A model generated the notes under the pieces. It was not told the DNA's origin. It ran no database searches and saw only the letters and a list, made by a program, of their open reading frames with translations. This document shows, piece by piece, positions 54,190 through 64,000 of a stretch of 64,000 bases of DNA. The stretch covers positions 12,963,798 through 13,027,797 of the forward strand of contig NC_051068.1 in NCBI RefSeq assembly GCF_004664715.2, in the 5' to 3' direction. The position numbers and the translations under genes are program-made. This DNA is from Peromyscus leucopus. Its lineage: Eukaryota > Chordata > Mammalia > Rodentia > Cricetidae. The stretch's first letter is position 1. The number at the start of each line of letters is the position of its first letter.

Positions 54190-54515
54190 TGGTGTCTTAG
54201 TGTTCTATTGCTGTGAGGAGACGCCATGACCACGGCAACTCTTTTAAAAGAAAACAGTTAATTGGGGTGGCTTACAGTTCAGAGGTTTAGTCCATTATCA
54301 TCATGGTGATATGCAGGACATGGTGGCATGCAGGCAGACATGGTGCTGGAGAGGTAGCTGAAAGTTCTACATCTTGCAGGCAACAGGAAGTAGTTTGAGA
54401 CACTGAGCAGTATGTTGAGCATAGATAAGACCTCAAAGACTGCCTCCATAGTGACACACCTCCTCCAACAAGGCCACACCTCCTAATAGTAGCTACAGTC
54501 AGAGGCAGGCACACT
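54190..54515. mobile_element. Unclassified rodent interspersed repeat, inverted relative of 42326-42665
   Basis: It begins GATGGTGTCTTAGTGTTCTA, contains GCATGCAGGCAGACATGGTG and AGTCCATTATCATCATGGTG, and ends with AGGCCACACCTCCTAATAGT. Confidence 0.72.
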
Positions 54516-55391
54516 ATATATTTTTTTTTAATGTGTATGAAACAAGGGAATTTTGTGTTTTATCTTAGGTCCCAACATTTGCAATATTTAAAAATAAAAC
54601 AAACAGAAAACAAAAACTATCTGTAGTTTTGGAAACTTCTGGTCCTAAGTATTTTGGGTAATGGGTAATGAGCCAACTGATGCTCCCATCTTCTGACTGA
54701 GCACGAGTGTCCCTGCTTGGGAAGGGCCACTTGCACTCTAACCCTTCACAAAGCAGATGCTGTTCTCTCAGCCTTGCCTGCCGCCGGCTTCCTCCTTTTC
54801 CGCTCAGCAGGAGGGTTTGGTGCCACCACACGGTCTCCCTTTCTCCTTGTTTCTCTCAGGGTTTCGTCTAGTTTTGTGTTTTATATTGGGATGGATGTGA
54901 AGGCCTTCATTTCACTACGCTTACTCATCACTGGGCCCTTCACATTTTAGACCTAGCACCTCATTTTCTGTTGAGTTTTGAACATTTTCTAGACTGGGAA
55001 CCAGGCCTTTACTCTGGCCTACCTGGGCTCCTGCTCCGACAAAACCATCCCTTCTGTGTTGCACTTAACGAGTGTGTAACATTGTAACGAGCCCACTGAT
55101 TGCCGGTGTAATTAACATATGATTACACTGGGAGCGCTTCAAGTCTGCACCCCCGGCATTGCTGCTGTGGTTCAGACGGCCTCAGCAGCAGCTGAGAGTT
55201 TTCAACCAGGAAGCAGACTTTCTTCATCCTCTTAGTACTTGGGCACCCAAACTTCAGAGCTCCCACCCCAAGGGGTAGCTAACCCCACAAAAGGCCATTC
55301 TCTGGAGTCAGATATTTTACATCCAAGAATGGATGCCTGAGGACCGTTATATTTGGAATCCACGAGGTCTTGGTAATGTGAAGCCTTATAA

Positions 55392-55475
55392 GGTGGGGGT
55401 AGAGGGATACAGCTCCGTGTTAGAGAGCTTGCGTAAGCACATGTGAAAGCCCTGCTTCAGTCCACAGTAACACAG
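55392..55475 (+). mobile_element. ID-like SINE, diverged
   Basis: GGGGTAGAGGGATACAGCTC, TTAGAGAGCTTGCGTAAGCA and AAGCCCTGCTTCAGTCC keep the tRNA-like layout of ID elements. Confidence 0.65.
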
Positions 55476-55815
55476 ACAGACGGACATGCAGGACTTTGTG
55501 GTCTGTGCATATACACAAGCAAATGCCATGGGCTCTATTCAGAAAGCGGTGTCTCAGTACTCCAGGTGGAGTGCGTCGCTTTATGATATTCACTAACATT
55601 TGTGCAGGCCCAGCGAGACTGGAGACTGGAGACTGGGATTTTTAGGCTCAAGAACAAGAGAAATGAAACCAAAGCAAATAATTCTGAACATACAGGCTAA
55701 GCCCCACGGAAAAGGGAGAGAGCACCCTCTGACAGAACTCCAGGGACTTTTCTGTAGTCCTGCCTTGAGTAATGGGCAAGCAGCTCACTATAGCAATGGC
55801 TACATTTCTTCCATC

Positions 55816-55821
<6 letters not shown>

Positions 55822-55853
<32 letters not shown>

Positions 55854-56000
55854 GTTTTTTCGAGACAGGGTTTCTCTGCGTAGTTTTGCGCCTTTCCTGG
55901 AGCTCACTTGGTAGCCCAGGCTGGCCTCGAACTCACAGAGATCCGCCTGGCTCTGCCTCCCGAGTGCTGGGATTAAAGGCGTGCGCCACCACCGCCCGGC
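55822..56000 (-). mobile_element. Young B1 SINE with poly(A) tail and perfect target duplication
   Basis: The minus strand starts GCCGGGCGGTGGTGGCGCAC and ends in an A-tail of about 30 bases (the T-run near 55822-55852). TCTTCCATCGTTTTT is repeated at 55807 and at 56001-56015. The body is almost identical to the B1 at 8829-8986. Confidence 0.97.
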
Positions 56001-56842
56001 TCTTCCATCGTTTTTAACCACCCTACACAAATACTCTGATTATATGGCAGCCTGGCCAGCCTGTGACAAGCACAGGTCACTGAAGCTGTTAGAACTTATG
56101 GGTCAGTGTGGAAAACAAAGCTCTTATGTGTAGCAGACTAAGACCCCGAGGTGAGTTTACCTTCTGTCCTTTTGGGGGACACTCAGCAATCTCATTTGCT
56201 TAGCTGGCTTGTTATTGGAGATGTCATGGCAGAGGCACCTGGCTTTTATGCTCCTGAGTTCCATGGCTAAGACTTTTGGGAGAGTGAGTATGTTGGGAAG
56301 ATCACATGCTACACTTTCAATGGCTATGAGCTAAGGCTCCAGTGATCTGTCCAGAATTGCCATGGTGTCACCAATCCCTGTCTCAGAGGCTGTGGATGGT
56401 ATCAACTGGATTAAAGTAGCCAGGCTTCCTAGTTTCTGAAAAGTGATTGAGCCTCTGTTAGCATTGGGATGCAGATGCCAAAGGTGTTCCCCACAGTACA
56501 GCTAATGGGAGTGAACCACTGAGCTCCACAGCCTCTAAATGGTCTAGTAGCTTTTTCTTCTCTTCAGTGCAGACTGGGTTCATGCCCCCAGGAGACACTG
56601 GTGCTTGTTGTGTATAGTAATTGCTTATGACAGTAAGTTCATACCAAGGTGCTCCAAAGCTGGAGTTGATTAGTATAGTGACATGTAGTTAAAGTATGAT
56701 TTTCAAGAAGGCAAAGTCATGACTTTGAATATGAAATGAATATAACTCTCAGATTAGCTGATTGATGGGACAACCAGTCGGACATCACCACTGTGTAGCA
56801 CATCAGAATAACAAATCAGATATTTGATTTTATTTCCTATTT

Positions 56843-56920
56843 TGTAGTGCTCAGAATAGAACCCAGGGTCTCGTGCACACCAGGCAAGAGCTCTATTTCT
56901 GAGTCACTGCTCTAGCCCAG
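56843..56920 (-). mobile_element. ID-like SINE fragment
   Basis: The minus strand has GGGCTAGAGCAGTGACTCAG, AGAGCTCTTGCCTGGTGTGC and ACCCTGGGTTCTATTCTGAG, an ID-type body. Confidence 0.78.
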
Positions 56921-58116
56921 GATGCTGGGCTACTTAAGAAAGAGTTAACAAAGAAAGGTTAGGGTGAGCTTGTCTGAGTTTGGCCAAAGGCCGATGTGTT
57001 CACACTGTGCACCCATGAGCTTATGTGTCCCATGGGACAGAAACCATAACTTCCAAAGTTTGGGACTTCAGCAGTAAATGGTGAGATGAGCCAAGCTGAC
57101 CTTTTCATGTGGGAGCGGCAGACCTGCTCGAATGTCATCACTTCTGGGAATTTTGAGTTGTTAGAGTGCAACCCTAACCCTGTGATTTCAGAGTTCGACA
57201 GTCATGTTCACAGCTCTAACTCCTCTCACGAGAAAAAAAGCAGGCTGTAGGGCAGACTTCGAGTCATGGACTCTCTATCTTGAGGGTGATCTCTGAGTGA
57301 CCTTTACTCCACATGACACTCAAATGCTGTCAGCCTCTTTGACCTTTGAACTTCCGCGGAATTTTCCTGACAGATGCTTTCTCAAAAAACCAATAGTATA
57401 GAGTACAAGTGGTGTCACGTTGGATGGGGATAGTGGTGGTACCATGTGATATTTAAAAAAAAAAAAACAACAAAACCAATCCTTCCTTATTTGAAAGACT
57501 GAGATGGTTTTCATAAAGTTCAAGCAGAGCACCTTTTATGGGGAAAGAGTGCTTGTTTCATGTGTAGCTTAAGCCAGGTCATCTAGATGCTTCTCTCTGG
57601 ATGGAGGACCTAGCAGTGTCTTAAGCACCTCAAATTGTTCCAGGTACTTTGAGCATTTCTCTGTTGAAAGTTACCATTTCTGAACCATTTATTTTTGACT
57701 CAAGCTGCCTTTTCCCTTTGCTTCGGGAGGAACATGCGTGATGCAGCTGTTGTTTGGGGTGGGATCTCAGGGGGCATGGAGAAGAACCAGGTAGCTTTCC
57801 TGTTGGCTCTGCTCTTCCCAGTCCTTTTGGGAACAGATACAAGTCGGCATCTCTAGCCTACTTAGCTTCTGCAGATGTGTTGAAAGAAAGTCTCTCTTTT
57901 GCTGTCAGTCCCTAGCAGGAGGTTTTGAATAATGCATGCGGAAGTTGCTGATATTGATAAACATGGTGAATTTAAATTATGAGACTGAGATTCATGCCAA
58001 ACTTCAAATTTTTATTTTTATGATGCTGAGTGAACATACTTTAATTTTTTATGATTCTGACTATACACATACATTTAGTTCTTTACTGAAGAGGGGAAAC
58101 CACCTCTGGGGACTGT

Positions 58117-58517
58117 GCTGGCTAATTTTATGTCATCTTGACACAAGCTAGAGTCATTTGGGAAGAAAGAATCTTAATTGAGAAAATGCCTCTACAGGAT
58201 TGGCCTGTAGGCAAGTTTGTGGTAGATTTTCTTGATTGATGTAGGAGGGCTCAGCCCACTGTGAATGTTGCTACCTCTGGGTAGGTGGCCTTGGATGGTA
58301 TAAGAAAGCAGGCTGAAAAAGCCATAAGAAACAATCCAGTAAGCAGCACCCTTCCATGGTCTCTGCTTCAGTTCCTTTCTGTTGGTTCCTGCCTTCAGTT
58401 ACTGTCCTGACTTCTTTTGATGATGGACCTGAGAATCATTAGCTAGAATAAACCTTTTTTACCCCGTTACTTTTGGTCATGGTGTTTTATCACCTCATTA
58501 GAAAACTAACCAAGATA
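58117..58517. mobile_element. Unclassified rodent interspersed repeat, inverted relative of 20624-20965
   Basis: It begins CTGGCTAATTTTATGTCATC, includes GAGAAAATGCCTCTACAGGA and GATGGTATAAGAAAGCAGGC, and ends GAAAACTAACCAAGATA. Confidence 0.75.
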
Positions 58518-59001
58518 GGAGTTAATGGTGTGGCTCTATTGATAACATTTGGGTGTGTCTGTCTCACTCCATCTGGCTGGGCATTCTGCTGTGTGGGTAT
58601 ATGAACAATATGTTTTGGGGTGGGGAGTGCTCCTTTGGTGCTCTAATTGAATGCAGAAATTACTGTTTAGGGAACAGTTGTTTGGGGGCGGGGATAAGCC
58701 TTGGAGAGCTGTGTTCTCTCTTCATGAACTATAAAGGGAGCTGCATTTGGAGATAGCAGCATTGTGCCTCTTCAGCTGAAAATTTGGGATTTGATATGAA
58801 ATTATTCCAAAGGGGATTGCCTACAAAACCACTTGGCATTAAGGAATGGTTTCCCCCATTGTCTTTCCAGCCTACTGAGGCAGAGTGGGTTCTTAGTGTG
58901 GGAGGGAGGCTCAGAGGAGGGCAGACAAATGTAAAATCTCTGGATCTCTTCTTTGAAAATTGAATTCCAGGTATGGTAACTGTCATTGCAACTGTTTTGC
59001 C

Positions 59002-59353
59002 TGTTGGCAGAAGTTTCTGTCCTGCAAGCTGCTCTCAAATAACCACACAGAGACTTATTAATTATAAATGCTTAGCCAATAGCTTAGGCTTGTTACTAGC
59101 TAGCTCTTACAACTTACATTAATCCATATTTCTTATCTATGCTCTACCACATGGTGGTACCTTTTTTTAAGCACAGCATGTTCATCTCTTGCTTCCTCTG
59201 TGTCTGGCTGGCAATTTTGCCCTTCTTCCCACGTTCTCTCAGTCTGACACTTTCACCTAACCTCTTCCTGCCTAGCTATTGGCCAGTTAGATGTTTATTA
59301 AACCAATGAGAGCAACACATATTCACAGTGTACAGAAGGATTATTCTACAGCC
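59002..59353 (-). mobile_element. Solo LTR, class II ERV type, with 6-bp target duplication
   Basis: It starts TGTTGGCAGAAGTTTCTGTC and ends TTATTCTACAGCC (the usual final CA is mutated). The hexamer TTTGCC at 58996-59001 and 59354-59359 is a perfect target duplication. ATTGGCCAGTTAG and TTTATTAAACCAATGAG match the LTR at 62949-63326. Confidence 0.9.
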
Positions 59354-60497
59354 TTTGCCTGATTTCTGATTTCTAAACTGGGATTATATTTCAGCCAGCT
59401 GATATAATAGCAACAGAAACTTAGCAGTTGATTAACTTCCTGTTAATATTGATTTATCAGCATATACCTAAATTTACATGTTGGTATGAGGTTTAGAAAA
59501 ATATACAATATAAGAAGCTAAAGAAACAAGTGTGAACATGAGCAAAATTATCCCTTTCACTTATTTATTAAAATATTCAACAATCTCTTGAAAATCACTT
59601 TTTTTTTCCCCTGTGCCTAGAATATTTCAAGAAAAACTGCAAACTCTCTGTCCTTGTCAAGTTGTGTTTTAGACTGGGCTAACAGTTGGTAGATGATAAG
59701 TAGATGCTCAAAAAGTATGTGGCAGTGTGTGGCATTTTGTGTTGTTTGGACCGTAAGGCAGGGTAAGAGAGATGAGGAGGGAAAGAGGTATTGGATGAGG
59801 TGGTTCTGATGAGGTGGCATCTGACCTGCAACCTTGAAACGTGAGGATGGAAGGACAAAGTTGTGCTAGAAGGAATGGTAGGTGTAGAGGCTCGAGGACA
59901 GAGCTCACTGGGTGTGCTAGATGCCTGGCGAGGGGCCATAGTAGCTAGAGTGAAGTAAGGGGAAAGATGGGAAGAAGTGGGGAGAATTTCATGAGCTGTA
60001 GCAACAATCAGAAGTTCCTATGGTCTGTCAGAAGTCACAGGAGGGCATTGCGGGGCACTAATGACCACAATTTGACTTCCGATAAAAAAAGAATAAGGAA
60101 AGTAGAAGATAGCTTTGGGAGCCATGCTGAGAGTTGTCCAAGTCTTCAGAGACACGGGAGGGGCAGAGAACAGTTAAGAGACTTGTAGCCCGTCCTGAGA
60201 AGGGCGATGGTGACACGGACCCAGGAGCACGAGTGGGGGAGGTGTGATGGCTGGGTTCTGGATCCGTTTTGAAGGAGATGATGCTAATGATTTGGCTAGG
60301 TAGAAGGAGCAAGAGAGATACCAAGATTTTTGACTCAAGTTACTAGAAGAATGGACTTGCCACTGATTGAGATGGTAAGGCTAAGGGGAAGCTGTCAACA
60401 AACTAGGAATAATAATTCCTAGTTTATAACTCGACCTAATAAAAGGTATCTAGGTGACATGGTCTTACATGTAGAAAACCTTAAGGACTCTATTGAT

Positions 60498-61335
60498 TAT
60501 CGAAGACTATGGGGGTCCAGCCCCTCGATAGTCCCCTCCCAGGGTCTGGGAAGAATCTACAACCAGCTGATAATTAATCTTTGATGAAAAGAAATGAATC
60601 TATGTACACGAAACTCCTTAGTTCATACACTTTATTATTATTCTGTGATAGTTCTCTCTCTACACAGCTTCTATTCTGCTCTCATGCCTAGCTCCTTTCT
60701 TGCCTGATTTCTCTATATTTGTCTATTGTCCCCTCTAGGTTCTATCTTAATTCCTTCATCTAGTTCTGTCCCTTCTAGGTTCTCATCTATCTAGTTCTTT
60801 CCCCTATCAGCTCCTCTCCCGTCTCCTCTCTCATCTGGCTCTTCCTCATCTTGTTCTTCCCCATCTGGCTCTTCCTCATTTTCCATCTCGTTCCTCTTGT
60901 CCTCTCTTCTAGCCCTTCAATCTAGTTCTTCCCCATCTCAGTTTGTTCCTCTCAAGTTCTTACCCATCTAGTTCTTCCATTCTCTTTTCTCTTCTCTGTC
61001 CTCTCGTGCCCTGGGAGTCCTGGTATATATACACTTACAAGCAGTATTCCCTTAGCAGTGCAAAGCCAGGCTTCCAGGGTCAAATGGAGGGGTGATAAGA
61101 ATCACATAGGGAGGCAATAACTGTTAATTATCATTTTCAACCCCAAAGGGAAGTGACCAATGGGGAAATGAATTAACTAAAGGCTAAATTCAGGTAATAT
61201 CTAAGAAGAGGGCTCTTATGTGCTCAACTATAATCTTAGAAAGTGTTAAGAATCTGTAAATTGCTAGGTCAATGGGAGAAAATAAAACTGTCTTCTTTTT
61301 TTTCCTGTGGCTCCTATCTGTTCAAGCTATCTGCC

Positions 61336-61370
<35 letters not shown>

Positions 61371-62206
61371 GTTTTTTTTTGTTTTTTCAGGGTGGGGGAA
61401 AGTGTGTTCAGTCGCTAGGCAACCTGTGTACAGCTAGATGCCTCTGGTGATAGTTAAAGAGAGATCTGGAACTGGAGGTAAGGTTTGGGAAAGGAGGAAG
61501 TAAGGCTTAATTGGCACATCTGCCAGGCCTTCCCAAACAGGTAGCCTGGATGCTTAAGTCTATTCTTAGGAAGTATGGAGGTATCTCTGATAAGGTACTT
61601 TCCTCCATCTGGGGATGGACCTGGCCAGATGCTGCCAATGATGATAATTACAGGGAGGCTTGAACTGGGGTTCTGGCTGAATATAGCTGTCAGCGCAGAA
61701 GGTTATCTAAATATTCCTAGAAGTGGTTAGGTAAGGAGTTAGAGGTCTATAAAGTTAGTAAGGTTGTAAGAAAAGAGGGTTCGAGCTAAATTGTGTAAAG
61801 CTATTACTTAATGTCCACCTGACCTAGGTGGTGTCTCCTTATGGAATTTATCTTAAATCAGGAGACTTGCATGTGGACTGTTATTACTGCTAGTCCTTGA
61901 AAGTGGCCAAGGGAGAATCTGATTCCAGAGAAAGCCTTTCCTGAGGCAGTTCTCCAAATACCTGGAATGTGTATGTCCAGAGAGTGATCAGTACACACTG
62001 TTAGCCCTTCTTAGGGAAAAGTCAATTGGGAAAGCTATGAAGGCACACATGATTTTCATAACAGAATACAACTGATATATAACAAGCCAAGTAACATCAA
62101 AAACTCCTTGGGATTTGGCTTCCTCTGGAGGAATTCCCTGATTCCTCCAGGTAGTGATTTTGCCATAACCAGCTGAGTTCTTATGATATTCCTGTGGCCC
62201 GCAGCA
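60498..62206 (-). mobile_element. 1.7-kb LTR-like element, inverted copy of 40553-42154
   Basis: Its minus strand starts TGCTGCGGGCCACAGGAATA and follows copy 1 over most of its length, including AACTCAGCTGG, the GTCCACATGCAAGTCTCCTG region and the purine-rich block (here pyrimidine-rich, 60660-61000). ATTGAT at 60492-60497 and 62207-62212 is a perfect hexamer duplication. It has a T-run of about 38 bases at 61334-61371, absent from copy 1. Confidence 0.78.
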
Positions 62207-62284
62207 ATTGATGGTCTTAGAACTGGTAACTAGGCACTGTAAAGTTGGCTGGAAATAAGAGCAAGGAACAAAATTCAGGGTTAT

Positions 62285-62416
62285 GCTGTTGTTTCATTTT
62301 TCCTTCCTCCTTTCTTTTCTCCTTGTCCTTGTCCTTGTCCTTCTCCTCCTTCTCCTCTTTCTCCTCCTCCTCCTCCTTCTTCTTTCTTCTTCTTCTCTCT
62401 CTCTTTCTCTCTCTTT
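62285..62416. repeat. Pyrimidine-rich (CCTT/CTC/TCT)n tract
   Basis: Mixed CCTTGT, CTCCTC and TCTTCT units on the plus strand. Confidence 0.93.
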
Positions 62417-62512
62417 TGCTTTTTGAGTTAGGGTTTCATCTCAAACTCTATCCTCCTGCCTTAACCTCCTGCGTTCTGGGATTGCAGGCATGCTCCCCCA
62501 TGCCTGAACTGT
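62417..62512 (-). mobile_element. B1-like fragment
   Basis: TTTTGAGTTAGGGTTTCATC, CTCCTGCCTTAACCTCCTGC and TCTGGGATTGCAGGCATGCT form an old B1-type body read antisense. Confidence 0.65.
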
Positions 62513-62948
62513 TTTATGCTATATATGAAGGATTAGCATTCTAGAAATGAAACTATGAAAGCAATATCATTTGCTCTAGCAGACTGGGTATGATTAATCA
62601 GAAAGAAGATGTCTGCATAGAGAGGAAGAAATAAATATCTGGTATCAAAGCTACAGGCACTGACCTGGGTAGGTAAGGAGATGAGGGAGGTGTCAACAAA
62701 TGGGACAGATAGGAGACCGTGAGTGTGGCATCTGGGTAGCCAAGAGGTCACATCTAGGGACAAGTATTTGGAGAAGAAGTATTTGATCAGCAGGTAGAAA
62801 GCAAGTGGGAGAGAAGGGAAGAGGAAAGTGAGATGAGGCTGGGTCCAGAACCTTCTTTTTTGGAAAAAGATAATGAAAAATTGGGTATTAAAAATGGATA
62901 TGCAAGCACATTTTTATGCCTCTTACTCTCATAGGAATATTGCCCACT

Positions 62949-63326
62949 TGTAGTCTGAAGGTCTCTCCAGTCCTGTCCTGCCCTGCAGTCAGGACGAATC
63001 TCTCCCTTCTGCTTCCTGTAGCTGCTTGATCCCAAGTAAACACACAGAGGCTTATATTACTTTCAAACTGTATGGCCTATGGGTTAGGTTTCTTCCTAGC
63101 TAGCTCTTATATCTTAAAGTAACCTATTTCTATTAATCTATGTTTTGCCACGTATTCTGTAGCTGTACTGGCCTGTTTTCATCCTGCTTCTCCTTTAGTG
63201 GCAGCTGGCATCTCCTTCCTCTTTCCAGAATTCCTTTAGTCTGCTCGCCCCACCTATACTTCCTGCCTGGCTACTGGCCAATCAGCGTTTTATTAAACCA
63301 GTGTACAAAAGCATTATCCCACAGCA
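62949..63326 (-). mobile_element. Solo LTR, class II ERV type, with 6-bp target duplication
   Basis: TGTAGTCTGAAGG...ATCCCACAGCA, 378 bp with TG...CA ends. CCCACT at 62943-62948 and 63327-63332 is a perfect target duplication. On the minus strand TTTAATAAAACGCTGATTGG and, further on, AATATAAGCCTCTGTGTGTT give an LTR-like promoter and R region. Confidence 0.93.
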
Positions 63327-63765
63327 CCCACTCATGACTGTGAAAGTCTACAGATACTTGCTCTGCCTTCTAGTTATCTCATTATCATCTGTAACAGTTT
63401 GCTGAGGGGGTAGGGACTTGTCCATGCATTCACTTTGTGCTGTGTGAGTCCAGAATTGGTAGCGGCAACATGAACTGAAATTAACTCAGCAAGAACTTGA
63501 TCAGAGCACTGAGCTTGGTGACAGAGGCTACTGAGAAGAGAATAAAGATAGCCCCACTCTCTATGGGGTCTACACATCCCCAGAAAAGCAGGAAGCTCAT
63601 ATCCTCTGATGCCCATAGGTTGTAGCATGAGTCAGTCAGACATCCTGTGTGAAGCATTGGCCCTTTCTAAAACTAACAGCAATTTTCTTCCTCACATTCC
63701 TGACAGTTCATGACATTTGACTCTAAATTTCACAAAGCTCTGCAACATGGGTGGTGTTTAAGTTT

Positions 63766-63900
63766 CCCATCCCTTCCTCCTTCCCTCTCCTCCATCCTTC
63801 TCTCCAACCTTCCCTCTCTCCTTTTCCCAACCCCCTCTTCTCTGCCCTCCTTCCTCTTCTCTTTTTTCCTTTCCTTTTCTCCCTTTTCTATTTTCTTCCA
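63766..63900. repeat. Polypyrimidine tract, about 135 bases
   Basis: The plus strand is almost all C and T (CCTTCCTCC, CTTTTCTCCC and similar). A minus-strand Lys/Glu/Arg-rich open frame across it is an artefact. Confidence 0.95.
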
Positions 63901-64000
63901 ACACAGTGATAGAAACAGACTCAAAAAGATGGAGCAACTTTTCCACCCTCGTGCATCCTTCAGACCTGGGAGTGTGCTGCAGACTGGGGTCGGGTGGGGG

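Larger units (their letters stand above)
45500..64000 (+). other. Last visible USP13 intron (partial, more than 18.5 kb)
   Basis: No further USP13 exon is recognisable. The stretch carries the chimeric L1 insertion, solo LTRs, SINEs and simple repeats listed here. 45850-47150, 47320-48590, 53100-54180, 54520-55380, 56010-56840, 56930-58100 and 59360-60490 contain no gene or repeat that I can name with confidence. Confidence 0.75.

Noticed and set aside
60498..60511. TG...CA boundaries at 60510-62206 for the LTR-like element
   Set aside because: With those ends no target duplication matches. Starting at 60498 gives perfect ATTGAT hexamers, so I used that, accepting a non-canonical end.
45500..64000. 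Search for the terminal USP13 exon encoding the His box
   Set aside because: I found no frame with the expected TYELFAF or GHYICH words before the end of the window, so the exon must lie beyond it.

Overview
This window is nuclear DNA from a rodent, most likely a cricetid (hamster, vole or deer-mouse group). The organism call rests on the SINEs: B1, B2/B3-type and ID-type elements are abundant, and the youngest B1 copies carry a diagnostic-looking 'GCGCCTTTCCTGGAGCTCACTT' type body rather than the usual mouse form (family knowledge from memory, not a database match). Microsatellites, 6-bp-TSD solo LTRs and L1 copies also fit a rodent.

The only protein gene I can support is USP13 (ubiquitin-specific peptidase 13, isopeptidase T-3), on the + strand. 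Thirteen consecutive coding exons lie between 3262 and 45499. Every junction is AG/GT and every splice keeps the frame. Together they encode about 533 residues, from just after the zinc-finger UBP region through the catalytic Cys box, the QQD block, UBA1 and UBA2. The 5' exons (N-terminus and ZnF-UBP) lie before base 1. The last coding part, with the catalytic His box, lies beyond base 64000: after 45499 the window is all intron.

Layout: 1-3261 upstream intron; 3262-6202 two exons around a cluster of LTR-like repeats; 6203-16393 an intron holding a complete 6.2-kb LTR retroelement on the minus strand; 16394-16877 two exons; 16878-25996 a repeat-rich intron with a twin-primed L1 and a solo LTR; 25997-35810 four exons with SINE-bearing introns; 35811-40323 three exons, including a 27-nt microexon, plus a GC-rich minisatellite; 40324-45499 two exons around a 1.6-kb LTR-like element and an ancient L1; 45500-64000 the last visible intron, which holds a chimeric L1 insertion of 4.5 kb, two solo LTRs and an inverted partner of the 1.6-kb element.

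The most unusual object is the insertion at 48607-53089. It has L1 5' UTR, ORF1 and the first codons of ORF2, joined abruptly to about 2 kb of non-L1 sequence that ends in a polyadenylation signal and a 23-A tail. The whole composite sits between a perfect 14-bp target-site duplication, so it entered as one chimeric retrotransposition. Second is the 6176-bp LTR element at 6675-12850, which has recognisable LTRs, a primer-binding site, a polypurine tract and a 5-bp TSD but no recognisable retroviral reading frame. I found no new protein-coding system: most other open frames are microsatellite, SINE or minisatellite translations.
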